Assembly: GCF_000219805.1 (NCBI RefSeq)
Contig: NC_015759.1
Coordinates: forward strand, 558,001-622,000
Length of the DNA stretch: 64,000 nucleotides
Direction of reading: 5' to 3'
DNA from: Weissella koreensis KACC 15510
GTDB taxonomy: Bacteria > Bacillota > Bacilli > Lactobacillales > Lactobacillaceae
Below the pieces are notes generated by a model. The model saw only the letters and a program-made list of their open reading frames with translations, had not been told where the DNA came from and made no database searches. Below are positions 51,180 to 61,127 of the stretch, piece after piece (positions within the stretch are counted from its first letter, which is position 1; the number at the start of each line of letters is the position of its first letter). The position numbers and the translations under genes are program-made.

Positions 51180-52409
51180 TTAAAAAACTTTTTCAATCCA
51201 AGTCATAACTGATCGTGAAATCAAAACTAACGGATTAGCTACTTTCACTGCGTTGACTGTTTCATAGCGCAAACTAGGTTGTGCACTCAAGTAATCGTTC
51301 AAAGACTTATTTTTAAACAAAACTCTTTGAGTTGCCACCCATTCGTTCTGGTTGAGAGGTGCATCAGCATGGCTATTCACTTTAAATGTTTGTTGAGTCG
51401 CTAAACGTCGTTCCTTCGCAAAAACAACAACATCTTTTTGCGGTTTTAATTCAACTAAACTTTGTTTATTTTTAGCATTTTTAACATACATTTTCTGATT
51501 AGCAGTCACTTTTACCAAATTGGTTTGTTTTTGAATTTGGTCTAACATATTTTCCGTCTCAGTAAAATCTTGTCCTTCAGATGCATTCAAAACGACAGTC
51601 AAAACTGGTCGATTATCGATCGTGGTATAGCCAACAACATTTTGACTATGATCAGCTGTAGTTCCAGTTTTCAATCCTTTAAATTTATACTTAGAGCTCC
51701 ATAAAAGTTCATTGGTATTTTTTAAAGTCTGCGTACTATCATCCGGTTTTGGGAATTCTACTTCAGTTTGGCTCGTTATTTTAAAAATATCAGGATAATC
51801 TCGTACCAAATGCCAACTAACTTTAGCCACTTCACGGGCAGATAGTTTATTTTCTAAATTGGTATCTAAGTTTTTATTTTGAAAACTACCCATGTCATTT
51901 TCACTTAATCCAGAGGCTGAAATAATATTAGCATTTTTAATCCCCCAACTCGTCAAAAGTTGATTGGCAACTTGATAATATTGCTCCTGACTTCCACAAA
52001 CTTTGTCTGCCAAAGCGATTGCCGCCCCATTTGCTGAAGCCACTAAGGCCGCAGTTTCTAATTGTTCAACGGTATACGTTTTATCTTCCGACAATTCAAC
52101 ATTAGCCGTTGCTAAATCTTGACTAAAATCAGCTACTTTAGATGAAACCTTCATCGTTGATTCATGAGTGAATTTCCCAGATTGAATAGATTGTTCTACT
52201 AAATAAATGACAATTAGTTTAGAAAGTGAAGCAATTGGCAAACGTTCTTGATCATTTTTACTCGCAATAACTTGTCCCGAAGCGACATCAACCGTAATTT
52301 CAGCCGGAGCCGAACTATTCGGGGTCAAAGCCGCTGCATTAGACATCGGTTGCACAAGGATTAAGCCCAGAAACATTACGATTATTCCTTTAAAAAAATT
52401 AATTTTCAT
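51180..52409 (-). CDS. dacA: D-alanyl-D-alanine carboxypeptidase (PBP5 type)
   Basis: The 409-residue protein has a signal peptide (KINFFKGIIVMFLGLILV), the penicillin-binding motifs S61-LSK64 (in IASLSKLIV), SAN (VASANGAAIA) and KTGTT (LKTGTTADHS), and a C-terminal beta domain with an amphipathic end (ISRSVMTWIEKVF) that anchors it to the membrane. It trims the terminal D-Ala of peptidoglycan pentapeptides. The ATG at 52409 is preferred over the TTG at 52439. Confidence 0.93.
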   Translation of the reverse strand: MKINFFKGIIVMFLGLILVQPMSNAAALTPNSSAPAEITVDVASGQVIASKNDQERLPIASLSKLIVIYLVEQSIQSGKFTHESTMKVSSKVADFSQDLATANVELSEDKTYTVEQLETAALVASANGAAIALADKVCGSQEQYYQVANQLLTSWGIKNANIISASGLSENDMGSFQNKNLDTNLENKLSAREVAKVSWHLVRDYPDIFKITSQTEVEFPKPDDSTQTLKNTNELLWSSKYKFKGLKTGTTADHSQNVVGYTTIDNRPVLTVVLNASEGQDFTETENMLDQIQKQTNLVKVTANQKMYVKNAKNKQSLVELKPQKDVVVFAKERRLATQQTFKVNSHADAPLNQNEWVATQRVLFKNKSLNDYLSAQPSLRYETVNAVKVANPLVLISRSVMTWIEKVF

Positions 52410-52537
52410 ATTTATACCTATTTTTAAATGACATTTCAACTTTCTCGTATCAATTATCAGTATATAATAAATTCCAAAATTCGCATAAGAAATATCAAAT
52501 AAATCGTTTTATTAATTGATCTAGCTAAAAGTTAAAT

Positions 52538-52579
52538 AAAAAAACTAGCTCAGTGATTTTAAAATCACCTAACTAGCTT
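52538..52579 (-). terminator. Terminator after leuS
   Basis: A stem of about 18 bp with a small bulge (AACTAGCT and GTGATTTT arms) followed by a T-run on the minus strand. Confidence 0.82.
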
Positions 52580-52626
52580 AGTACTGATACTATAATTGGA
52601 CTAAATTATTTTTCAGCTATTTTGAT

Positions 52627-55044
52627 TTACATAACGACACTAACTAATTTACCAGGTACTGCAATAACCTTCTTTGGCTCTTGACCATCCAAAGTACGTT
52701 GCACTCCTTCATTTGCTAGTGCTGCTGCAATCATTTCTTCCTTCGTGCTGTCTTTATCCATTTGTGCTTTTCCACGTAATTTACCATTCACTTGGAAAAC
52801 AATTTCAACAGTGGCTTCAACTAGCTTACTTTCGTCATAAGTTGGCCAAGTTGTCATTTGAATTGACTCATCCTTATGGAAGTAACTCCAAAGTTCTTCA
52901 CTAATATGTGGCGCAACTGGCGACAATAGTTGAATAAATCCTTCAATATATTCAGCTGGTAAATTATCAACCTTATAAGCTTCATTTACAAAGACCATTA
53001 GTTGTGAAATACCAGTATTAAAGCGCATATTAGTAAAGTGTTCAGTAACCTTTTTCACTGTTTCATTGTAAACTTTATCCAACTTATGGTCATTCACCGT
53101 TGTAATGTGATCGCGTAGATGATTTTCATCATCGATCACCAAACGCCAAACCCGATCAAGCCAACGACGTGATCCTGAAAGTCCATCTTCTGACCAAGCA
53201 ATTGATTGTTCCAAAGGTCCCATGAACATTTCGTAAAGGCGCAAGGTATCTGCCCCATATTTTTCAACCACATCATCAGGGTTAACAACATTTCCCTTAG
53301 ATTTTGACATCTTTTCGTGGTTTGATCCTAAGATCATTCCTTGGTTTGCCAACTTTTGGAATGGTTCCTTCGTTGTAACAATGCCTAGATCATACAAAAC
53401 TTTGTGCCAGAAACGAGCATACAACAAATGCAAAACAGCATGTTCAGCTCCTCCAACATATAGATCAACATTTTGCCAATATTGTTCTAATTCTGGATCG
53501 ACCATCATTTCGTCATTATGTGGATCCATATAACGTAAGTAATACCAAGATGATCCTGCCCATTGTGGCATTGTATTCGTTTCACGTCGACCATGACGAC
53601 CTTGTTCATCTGTTACGTTTACCCAATCATCAATATTAGCCAAGGGTGATTCACCAGTTCCAGTTGGCAAAATATTCTCTGCATCTGGTAAGCGCAAGGG
53701 TAATTCTTCCTCTGGTACTAGAGATTTCGTTCCATCATCCCAATTAATCACTGGAATTGGTTCACCCCAGTAACGTTGACGTGAAAAGATCCAATCACGC
53801 AAACGATAATTCACCTTCTTAGCACCAATTTTATTTTCGCTTAACCAAGTCAACATACGTTCTATCGCAGCTTCTTTTTCCAAACCATTTAAAAATTCAG
53901 AATTAATATGAACACCGTCGCCAGTATAAACTTCATTTTCAATATCACCACCTGCTATAACTTCCAACTTAGGTAAATCATACTTAGTCGCAAATTCATA
54001 GTCACGGGCATCATGGGCAGGCACTGCCATGACGGCTCCTGTTCCATATGAAGCTAAGACATAGTCCCCAATCCAAATTTGCAATTTAGCACCATTGACT
54101 GGATTAATTGCATAAGAACCAGTGAAAATTCCTGACTTATCTTTATTCAAATCCGTTCGTTCCAAATCAGATTTTGAGGATAAGGCTTCCTTAAAAGCTT
54201 CAACAGCTTCTTTTTGGGCTGGTGTAGTGATTTCTTGGACCAAATCGTGTTCGGGTGCGAGAATAACATATGAAGCCCCAAATAACGTATCAGGACGTGT
54301 CGTAAAGACTTCAATCTTTTTATCATCATATCCATCGATCTTAAAATCAATTGAAGCACCCGTTGATCGACCAATCCAATTTCTTTGTTGCTCTTTAATC
54401 GCTTCTGGCCAGTCTAAATCATCCAAATCATCCAACAAACGATCAGCATATTCGGTGATTTTCAAAACCCATTGGCGCATTGGTACTCGGTAAACTGGAT
54501 AATCTCCACGTTCAGTCCGACCGTTAATGATTTCTTCATTGGCCACAACCGTTCCACCATTGTAATCAGGGGCCCAATTAACCATCATTTCATCTTCATA
54601 AGCTAAACCTTTTTTGTATAATTGCTCAAAAATCCATTGAGTCCACTTATAGTATTTAGGATTAGTCGTGTTAACTTCACGAGTCCAATCATATGAAAGT
54701 CCTAACGAACGCATTTGACGTCGAAAATTATTCACGTTGGTCTTGGTCACATCCTTGGGATTAGCTCCCGTTTTAATCGCATAATCTTCAGTGGGTAACC
54801 CAAATGCATCAAATCCCATGGGATGCAAAACATTAAATCCTTGCATCCGCTTCATTCGAGCTAAAATATCAGTTGCCGTGTAACCTTCAGGATGCCCGAC
54901 GTGAAGCCCTTGTCCTGATGGGAAAGGAAACATATCTAAAACGTAATACTTAGGCTTAGATTGATCCGTTCCGGTTTTAAATATTTGGTTGTCTTCCCAA
55001 AAACGTTGCCATTTTTGTTCAACCGCTTGATGTTGGTATGCCAT
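52627..55044 (-). CDS. leuS: Leucyl-tRNA synthetase
   Basis: The 805-residue class I synthetase has the HIGH-like motif [20 protein letters not shown] (HVGH), [14 protein letters not shown] with the KMSKS motif, a CP1 editing domain (about 220-400, including [10 protein letters not shown]) and the C-terminal anticodon-binding domain. It charges tRNA-Leu. The AGGA ribosome site precedes the ATG. The leader (325 bp to the next gene) has no recognisable T-box. Confidence 0.97.
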   Translation of the reverse strand: MAYQHQAVEQKWQRFWEDNQIFKTGTDQSKPKYYVLDMFPFPSGQGLHVGHPEGYTATDILARMKRMQGFNVLHPMGFDAFGLPTEDYAIKTGANPKDVTKTNVNNFRRQMRSLGLSYDWTREVNTTNPKYYKWTQWIFEQLYKKGLAYEDEMMVNWAPDYNGGTVVANEEIINGRTERGDYPVYRVPMRQWVLKITEYADRLLDDLDDLDWPEAIKEQQRNWIGRSTGASIDFKIDGYDDKKIEVFTTRPDTLFGASYVILAPEHDLVQEITTPAQKEAVEAFKEALSSKSDLERTDLNKDKSGIFTGSYAINPVNGAKLQIWIGDYVLASYGTGAVMAVPAHDARDYEFATKYDLPKLEVIAGGDIENEVYTGDGVHINSEFLNGLEKEAAIERMLTWLSENKIGAKKVNYRLRDWIFSRQRYWGEPIPVINWDDGTKSLVPEEELPLRLPDAENILPTGTGESPLANIDDWVNVTDEQGRHGRRETNTMPQWAGSSWYYLRYMDPHNDEMMVDPELEQYWQNVDLYVGGAEHAVLHLLYARFWHKVLYDLGIVTTKEPFQKLANQGMILGSNHEKMSKSKGNVVNPDDVVEKYGADTLRLYEMFMGPLEQSIAWSEDGLSGSRRWLDRVWRLVIDDENHLRDHITTVNDHKLDKVYNETVKKVTEHFTNMRFNTGISQLMVFVNEAYKVDNLPAEYIEGFIQLLSPVAPHISEELWSYFHKDESIQMTTWPTYDESKLVEATVEIVFQVNGKLRGKAQMDKDSTKEEMIAAALANEGVQRTLDGQEPKKVIAVPGKLVSVVM

Positions 55045-55369
55045 TTATCTCGTCCTCACTTTACTGACCAGCCCGATTTAAAATCCTTTGGTCCGGCGGC
55101 CGTTCTTTTCAGTTTATATTAAAAAATTATACGCTAAATCAAGTCTAATTTGTATGAGTATTTTCCAAACCATCTAAAAGCTAAATTCTCCTTTTTTAAT
55201 TGAGCTCTCGATTCAATCAAATCCTACATTAACGAGCTAAAATCCTTTCAAATGGACCATCTAAAAATATTATTACAATTTTATAAGTTAAAAGTTATTT
55301 TTAATCATCGTTTTTAAAATTATGTGCTAATATGAAAGTTAAATTCTATTTCGACGGAGGATCATTTCT
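55045..55369. other. Divergent intergenic region between leuS and the PAP2 gene
   Basis: This A+T-rich region of 325 bp contains a TATAAT on the minus strand (about 75 nt before leuS), a GC-rich inverted patch near 55090-55105 in the leuS leader, and an extended -10 promoter for the plus-strand genes (55325-55333). No gene or T-box is evident. Confidence 0.5.
55325..55333 (+). promoter_or_regulatory. Extended -10 promoter of the PAP2 operon
   Basis: TGCTAATAT (TGn plus TAATAT) lies about 37 nt upstream of the PAP2 start; the -35 region is weak, as is usual for extended -10 promoters. Confidence 0.45.
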
Positions 55370-56011
55370 ATGCAACGCCAAATCAGCCGTTGGCAAATTG
55401 GGTTAGCCCTTTTTTGCCTATTCATTTTTCTTATCTTACTTTTAGGTGTTCACTTTCAACTTCATTATATCCATCTAATTGACCAATTGGGTTTTAGACT
55501 GATCCGTGAACCAGTCACTAGTGAGCGAACTTGGTTTTTTAAAAATATCACCCGGGCTGGTAATCCAATTTGGACCGCCTTCATTGCCATGTGGGCATGT
55601 TTTTTTGCCGTAATACTTAAAAAATATGACATCGCTATCTTTGTAGTAGTCAACGTTGGAGTCTTCGGTTTAGGTGTGATGAAATTATTAAAGCACTTTG
55701 TGAATCGACCTCGGCCAAGTATCCTGCATCTCGTCAACGAGGGGGGCTCATCTTTTCCATCTGGTCATGCAATGAATTCAATGCTATTATACGGATCATT
55801 AATCGTTCTAGTTCATTATTATATTAAAAACGAACCAATCAAGTACGCCTTCATGACTTTGTTAACCTGTTTAATCGTTACCATCCCCATGAGTCGAGTT
55901 TATTTAGGAGTTCATTACCTCTCAGACGTATTAGCTGGACTATCTTTAGCTTGTTTCTTACTCATCTTCTCAAAAGAATTTATTTTCAAATATAAACCCA
56001 AGGAGGTTTAA
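55370..56011 (+). CDS. PAP2-family membrane phosphatase
   Basis: The 213-residue protein has six membrane segments and the three PAP2 signatures: KHFVNRPRPS (K-x6-RP), SFPSGHAMNS (PSGH) and SRVYLGVHYLSDVLAG (SR-x5-H-x3-D). Such enzymes remove phosphate from lipid pyrophosphates such as undecaprenyl pyrophosphate or from phosphatidic acid. GGAGG is 9 nt upstream. It is the first gene of the only plus-strand pair in the window. Confidence 0.92.
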   Translation: MQRQISRWQIGLALFCLFIFLILLLGVHFQLHYIHLIDQLGFRLIREPVTSERTWFFKNITRAGNPIWTAFIAMWACFFAVILKKYDIAIFVVVNVGVFGLGVMKLLKHFVNRPRPSILHLVNEGGSSFPSGHAMNSMLLYGSLIVLVHYYIKNEPIKYAFMTLLTCLIVTIPMSRVYLGVHYLSDVLAGLSLACFLLIFSKEFIFKYKPKEV

Positions 56012-56014
56012 TCA

Positions 56015-56530
56015 ATGCGAAAAACTCATAATTTTGCCCAAATGCAAATCGACGAAATTTTACACGTTGGAGATACTGCTGTTGATGCAACGATCAAAGC
56101 AGGTGATGGAACCCGTTATCTTGCTAGTCGAGTAGGTGACGGCGGTCACGTATTAGCTTTTTCTGATCAAAAAAAAGAAATCGATGATATGGCAGCCTCA
56201 CTCTTTTTAAGCGGTTTAACGGCGCGAGTTGAACCAATTGAAAAAAGCTTTACCAATATTCCGGAATATCTAAGTCCTACTGAATTAGTATCAGTCTTTT
56301 TATTTCAAGTTGATCAACTAACTGATCCTAATCAACTAAAACAAACCATTCAGCAAATTCAACTATACCTCCGCACTCTTGGAGTAATTGTTTTGGATGG
56401 TCATCATCAAAATCCTGCCATGCAAGAAGTATTATCAATGGCTAAAAAACTTCCTGCTAACGCCTACGAAGTTCGTTATTTCTATGACGCCCTCACCGAT
56501 GAAGCAGCCCTAATTCTACAACGAAATTAA
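56015..56530 (+). CDS. YtqB/MnmM-like methyltransferase, diverged
   Basis: The 171-residue protein matches the YtqB (rRNA_methylase, now MnmM) fold in order: AVDATIKAGDGTRYLASRVG at motif I, HVLAFSDQ at motif II and a C-terminal NPAMQEVL region. MnmM methylates carboxymethylaminomethyl-2-thiouridine at U34 of some tRNAs. Where the family has a GNGHDT-type motif I and an FNLGYLPGGDK-like motif, this one has KAGDGT and FTNIPEYLSPTE, and it is some 20 residues shorter. It may be weakly active or changed in function. It follows the PAP2 gene by 3 bp with AAGGAGG overlapping. Confidence 0.75.
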   Translation: MRKTHNFAQMQIDEILHVGDTAVDATIKAGDGTRYLASRVGDGGHVLAFSDQKKEIDDMAASLFLSGLTARVEPIEKSFTNIPEYLSPTELVSVFLFQVDQLTDPNQLKQTIQQIQLYLRTLGVIVLDGHHQNPAMQEVLSMAKKLPANAYEVRYFYDALTDEAALILQRN

Positions 56531-56571
56531 AAAAAGCACAGCAGATGTAAATTACATCAGATGTGCTTTTT
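56529..56571. terminator. Bidirectional terminator between the converging mnmM-like and rlmCD genes
   Basis: Stems AAAAAGCACA/TGTGCTTTTT and GATGTAA/TTACATC form one hairpin with T-runs on both sides, suited to ending both converging transcripts. Confidence 0.92.
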
Positions 56572-56580
56572 ATTTTAGAT

Positions 56581-57960
56581 TTAATTAGAATGAATCATTA
56601 AAGCTACACACTCAACATGCGCAGTTTGTGGGAATTGATCCAAAGGTTGAATATTCCCTTTTACCTGGTAACCATGTTCAGTCATATATTTAATATCTCG
56701 AGCCATCGTCACCGGATTACATGAAACATAGACAAAACGTTCAGGTTGAAGGTAGACCACTGCATCCATTAAGCTTTCCGTTAAGCCACGGCGGGGTGGA
56801 TCAACAAAAATAACATCTGCTGGTAGATTTTGATCACGCCACTTTTCCATTTGGGCCGGTGCATCTGCAGCAATATATTCTGCATTTTCAATTTGATTTT
56901 GAGCAATATTAATTTTGGCATCTTCCACCGCTCTTTCGACCACTTCAACCCCATAAACACGTTGAACTTGATCAGCAATCGACAGACCAATTGTCCCAAT
57001 TCCCGAGTATGCATCAATCGCCACATCACTCTTTTTTAATTCACCCATTTGAGCAGCTAATTGATATAAAACTTCCGTTGTTTTAGGATTGACCTGGTAA
57101 AAAGAATTCGGTCCGATCACAAAATCATGCCCTAATAATTGGTCATGAATTGCGGCACCCCCCCACAAAACACGATTATCCCCAGTTAATTGTTGACTGG
57201 TTTGTCGTGGATTATGATTTAAGATCAAACTCTTTAACGCAGGAACCTTTGCTACAATGGCTGCTATGATTCCTTCTTCATCTGGTAATTCTGCTAAGTG
57301 GCTCACTAAAACAACCATCACCTGCTTAGAATAATATCCCCTTCGTACCATGATATAACGCATTGCCCCTTGTTTAGTGGCATCGTTATAAATCGGTGTT
57401 TTAAACTGATCTAATATATCTCGTACAATTCCAATCGTTTGATCAATCACAGGATCATTTAAATAATAATCTTCCATTGGTACAATCAAATCCTTATTTT
57501 GACGGTCAAAAAATCCCGTTGTTAGATGTCCTTGTTGTTTTTTCAAAGGTACAACCGTCTTATTGCGATAATGTGTTTGTTGCTCAGCTCCGATGGGGTA
57601 CGCCACTGGCAAATCTAAATCAACAGATTGAAAGGCTTGTTCCACTTGCCGTTGCTTTAACTTTAATTGACCTTCATAGCTCAAATTAACATAGGGAGCT
57701 ACTCCTGCTTTTAATAAGTAGGCTTTATTTTGATTCTTACGATCCGGTGAAGATTCTAACACCTTAATGACTTCACCATATGCTGACAATCGGTCAACTT
57801 GTGTCAATCGATATTGAATTTTTTCTCCTAAGAAAGCATCAACTAATTTTACTGGATAGTGTTGATCTATCAAGATTACACCCATTCCGTTATGTAAAAT
57901 ATCAGTCACAACACCTTCTTTAATTTCATTCAATTTCACTGGCAGAATATTTCTGGGCAT
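56581..57960 (-). CDS. rlmD: 23S rRNA (uracil-5-)-methyltransferase, RlmCD/RumA type
   Basis: The 459-residue protein has an N-terminal TRAM domain (about 8-65), the SAM motif VAIDAYSGIGTIGLSIA, the DPPRRGL motif (VDPPRRGLTE) and the catalytic VSCNPVTMARD. It makes m5U at 23S rRNA positions 747 and/or 1939. The cysteines of the Fe-S cluster found in E. coli RlmD are absent, as in Gram-positive relatives. The ATG at 57960 follows GGGAGG by 7 nt. Confidence 0.9.
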   Translation of the reverse strand: MPRNILPVKLNEIKEGVVTDILHNGMGVILIDQHYPVKLVDAFLGEKIQYRLTQVDRLSAYGEVIKVLESSPDRKNQNKAYLLKAGVAPYVNLSYEGQLKLKQRQVEQAFQSVDLDLPVAYPIGAEQQTHYRNKTVVPLKKQQGHLTTGFFDRQNKDLIVPMEDYYLNDPVIDQTIGIVRDILDQFKTPIYNDATKQGAMRYIMVRRGYYSKQVMVVLVSHLAELPDEEGIIAAIVAKVPALKSLILNHNPRQTSQQLTGDNRVLWGGAAIHDQLLGHDFVIGPNSFYQVNPKTTEVLYQLAAQMGELKKSDVAIDAYSGIGTIGLSIADQVQRVYGVEVVERAVEDAKINIAQNQIENAEYIAADAPAQMEKWRDQNLPADVIFVDPPRRGLTESLMDAVVYLQPERFVYVSCNPVTMARDIKYMTEHGYQVKGNIQPLDQFPQTAHVECVALMIHSN

Positions 57961-57993
57961 TCTCAATCCTCCCTAATTCATATCTAATATTTA

Positions 57994-59343
57994 TTAATCA
58001 ATTTTTTTAATGATTTTGGTTTGAATCAAACGATATTGACCATAACCAATCAAAGCACCTATTAATCCTGGTAAAATCCAACCTAATCCTTGGCTACTAA
58101 ATGGCACTAAATGGTGATAAACCGTGACGATATGTTGTAAAATCCCATTTGAAATCGGTAAACTAGCTAACATATCTCCAATGGCTGGAATCGTAATAAA
58201 GCCAATCGTCCAACGATAAACTAATGGAGAACCATCAAAATATTTTTTGCATAGGCTCAAACCAATTATTCCCAGAGCGTAAGGGTATAGCATCATCATC
58301 ACTGGTACTGACCAGGCAATAATAGTCGTTAACCCTAAATTAGCCACAATCAATGAACCAATGGTAATCACACGAAGCCAAAAGCGATATGAATACTTAG
58401 GAAATACAGCTTCCATATCTTGTGCAAAGGCTTGAAATAGTCCCATGGCTGTAGTAAAGACTGTCAAAGTCACCAAAATAGCAGTTAAAACCAATCCTGC
58501 ATTGCCGGCATAGTGACTAATAATTTGTGCAAGAGCAATCCCACCATTCTCAGAAAGCTTTAGCTGACCAAGGCTCATTGTCCCCATTAAAATCAAGACA
58601 ATATAAATTAAGGCTTCAGCTACAACACTTAATGCCCCTGCTTTAGCAATTTCTTTGGAAATATTATCATTATGGACCCCTAAACCTCGAACAGCGTAAA
58701 CAATGGTTACACCAACCGTTAATAGGCCGACTCCATCCATCGTGTTATAACCTTCCATAAACCCTGCAGTGAATGCGTGATTTTGATAAGACGCAGATGG
58801 CGTATAATTCAAATGCCCCATTGGAAACAAAAAGGCAACGACAAACAATACTAACAATCCTAGCAAGAAAAGCGGATTCAAATACTTACCAATCCAAGCT
58901 GTAATATCAGCCTTTTTCACCGTCAACAAGTACGCTAATCCAAAGAAGATAACCGTAAAAATAAATAAGCCTACTGTAGCATATTTAGCTGGCAATAATG
59001 GCGCAATTCCTGTCGAAAATGCAACCGCTGGCAATCTTGGTGTGGCAAAAAGCGGTCCAATGACTAAGTGAAAGGCGACTACAATAAATAAGGCAAAATA
59101 GTGAGACACCGGTTGCGCTAATGCATACAAGTCCTCGCTTTTGGTCACTGACACAGCTAACATTGCCAAATATGGCACAATCGTTCCCGTCAATACGAAA
59201 CCAATTGTGGCCGGTAACCAATGAGCACCAGCTGCTTGACCTAAATGGATTGGGAAAATTAGATTTCCAGCACCAAAGAAAATCCCAAAGATCAACGAAG
59301 CTAGTAAAATCACTTTATTAAAACCCAACTTTTCATTTTTCAT
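57994..59343 (-). CDS. brnQ: Branched-chain amino acid transporter BrnQ
   Basis: The 449-residue protein has 12 membrane segments and the LIVCS-family start NKVILLASLIFGIFFGAGNLIFPIHLGQ (two pieces) with GTIVPYLAMLAVS and FTTAMGLFQAFAQDME later. It imports leucine, isoleucine and valine with Na+ or H+. Length is normal. It starts 219 bp after the permease gene. Confidence 0.94.
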   Translation of the reverse strand: MKNEKLGFNKVILLASLIFGIFFGAGNLIFPIHLGQAAGAHWLPATIGFVLTGTIVPYLAMLAVSVTKSEDLYALAQPVSHYFALFIVVAFHLVIGPLFATPRLPAVAFSTGIAPLLPAKYATVGLFIFTVIFFGLAYLLTVKKADITAWIGKYLNPLFLLGLLVLFVVAFLFPMGHLNYTPSASYQNHAFTAGFMEGYNTMDGVGLLTVGVTIVYAVRGLGVHNDNISKEIAKAGALSVVAEALIYIVLILMGTMSLGQLKLSENGGIALAQIISHYAGNAGLVLTAILVTLTVFTTAMGLFQAFAQDMEAVFPKYSYRFWLRVITIGSLIVANLGLTTIIAWSVPVMMMLYPYALGIIGLSLCKKYFDGSPLVYRWTIGFITIPAIGDMLASLPISNGILQHIVTVYHHLVPFSSQGLGWILPGLIGALIGYGQYRLIQTKIIKKID

Positions 59344-59505
59344 TACTGGGGTACCCCTGTTCTAATTTTTATATTTTTACATAATTTTAAAGATACCATA
59401 TTTAATCTCAAAAAGGCAGACTAACCTAATTAAATTAATCTGGTTTCTTATTAGAATTTATTGAAATTATAATATGTTAAAGCTAAGATTTGAATATTAA
59501 AATTC

Positions 59506-59552
59506 AAAAGACGACTACTCTAAGATCTCAGATCTCAAATCAGTCGTCTCAT
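59506..59552 (-). terminator. Terminator after the YjeM-like permease gene
   Basis: An AAAAGACGACT/AGTCGTCTC stem with an inner GATCTCAGATC palindrome, followed on the minus strand by a T-run. Confidence 0.8.
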
Positions 59553-59562
59553 TTAAATTATT

Positions 59563-61086
59563 TTATGCGTTATTTTTTCGTTCATTCCGCTTCTTACGTT
59601 CATAGCGACGATATAAGATCACCGCAATCAAGGTGAAGAAGACTGGTCCAGAAACTGTCCAAAATGCATCTGTCCATTGATGTTCCAAAATTGGCTCAAC
59701 ACAAGTGAATAATACACTCAAAGCCAAGACAATAAATGAAATAGCCGTAACAATCCACATCATAGTCTTATTTTTAAAGAAGACGTAGGGTTTTTCAATC
59801 TTTGGATTTTGATTGAAGAAAGGATAAGCTCCCACTAAGAATAGATATGGTAAAGCCGTTGAAACGTTACCCATCAATGTCAAAATATTATAGAAGACTT
59901 GCGCTGTTGATCCACCAAAAGCAATCGCAAAGATCAAAATAATGACAAAGATTGCTTGGTACCACATTGCGTTAGCAGGCATTCCTGCTGAATTCAATTC
60001 AGTGACATGTTTAGGCCAGAAGTCCTTAGGTGTTCCCAAAACAAAGGCCTTAATTGGTGAATAAATCAAAACGAAAAATGAACCAATATAAACAATGAAC
60101 ATATCAAACCCAGCAAAACGAGCAAACCATTCACCCATCGTAGCTGCCCCAGCGGCATTCAAACCAATTTGATTACCAAAAGTGCTTCCTAAATTATTCA
60201 TCATGACATAGGTTACGTTTCCTAAATTAACATGTCCTTGGTCAATAATTTGAGACCAATTAGCGCTAGCTCCCCAAAGAAAGATCGAAATAGCATACAA
60301 GACCGCGATAATCGCCGTTGAAATCAAGACCCCGCGTGGGAAATCACGTTTAGGATTTTCCATGCTATCAGTAATTCCACCCATCGACTCCATCCCTGCA
60401 TAAGCAAAGACAGCATAAACCACGAAACTTAACATCGCAATTGGTGATGTGAAACTAGGATTAGCACTGTGCAAAAAGGTCGAAAGCCCATGAATTGGTT
60501 CTGCTGTATGGAAACCATTCTTCAAAAGAATGAAAATACTAAAAACGAAAAATAAAATATTAATGGTTACCATCATAATTCCACCAAAAGATGAAATTTT
60601 TGAAATCCAATCAATTCCTTTTGAAGCAAAGAAAGTAACCACAATAATCAATAGGACCGCCAAAACTCCAATTACTTGATTTGAGTGTAATCCCCAAAGA
60701 TGCCAAGTCTGAGTTTGGTCGGACCCACTAATGAAAGTTGAAAATGGAATCCAAATCTTAGAAGCTGTAGCTACTAACCATGTTTCCCAAGAAGCCAACC
60801 ACATAAATGTTCCGATAAAGGCAATTTTAGGTCCCACTGCCCCTTCAATCCAAGAGTAAATTCCACCCTTAGCCTCATTAAATGCTGATCCATATTCTGC
60901 CATCATAAATCCCAGTGGTAGGAAGAAGAAAATTGCGGCAAAAATATACCAGATAATACTTGCATAGCCCATTTGCATAAACGCAATGGGGGTGTTCGCA
61001 AATCCAAAGATGGTCGTAAAGATCATCATGATCAAAGTCATTAGTTTGATCGATTTGCCGGTTTTTCCGTTTTCAGCGTCGTTCAT
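59563..61086 (-). CDS. YjeM/GadC-like amino-acid permease
   Basis: The 507-residue APC-family protein has about 12-14 membrane segments: TTIFGFANTPIAFMQMGYASI near residue 20-45, EYGSAFNEAKGGIYSWIEGAVG, and YAVFAYAGMESMGGITDSMENPKRDFPRG (two pieces). This fits the glutamate/GABA-type YjeM group. The ATG at 61086 has AAGGAG 11 nt upstream; a GTG at 61098 overlaps it. It is followed upstream by a dipeptidase gene at 41 bp, suggesting joint use of peptides or amino acids. The substrate is unproven. Confidence 0.85.
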   Translation of the reverse strand: MNDAENGKTGKSIKLMTLIMMIFTTIFGFANTPIAFMQMGYASIIWYIFAAIFFFLPLGFMMAEYGSAFNEAKGGIYSWIEGAVGPKIAFIGTFMWLASWETWLVATASKIWIPFSTFISGSDQTQTWHLWGLHSNQVIGVLAVLLIIVVTFFASKGIDWISKISSFGGIMMVTINILFFVFSIFILLKNGFHTAEPIHGLSTFLHSANPSFTSPIAMLSFVVYAVFAYAGMESMGGITDSMENPKRDFPRGVLISTAIIAVLYAISIFLWGASANWSQIIDQGHVNLGNVTYVMMNNLGSTFGNQIGLNAAGAATMGEWFARFAGFDMFIVYIGSFFVLIYSPIKAFVLGTPKDFWPKHVTELNSAGMPANAMWYQAIFVIILIFAIAFGGSTAQVFYNILTLMGNVSTALPYLFLVGAYPFFNQNPKIEKPYVFFKNKTMMWIVTAISFIVLALSVLFTCVEPILEHQWTDAFWTVSGPVFFTLIAVILYRRYERKKRNERKNNA

Positions 61087-61127
61087 AGTTCCATTCACTC
61101 CTTAAAAGCTCAGTATCAATTGTTATT

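Noticed and set aside
55114-55173. A 19-codon frame with four leucine codons upstream of leuS as a leader peptide
   Set aside because: The ribosome-like GGAG is 14 nt away, leucine codons are not clustered, and a TATAAT box of the leuS promoter falls inside it.
55045-55369. T-box riboswitch before leuS
   Set aside because: No GGTGG-type T-box sequence or antiterminator/terminator pair was found on the minus strand.
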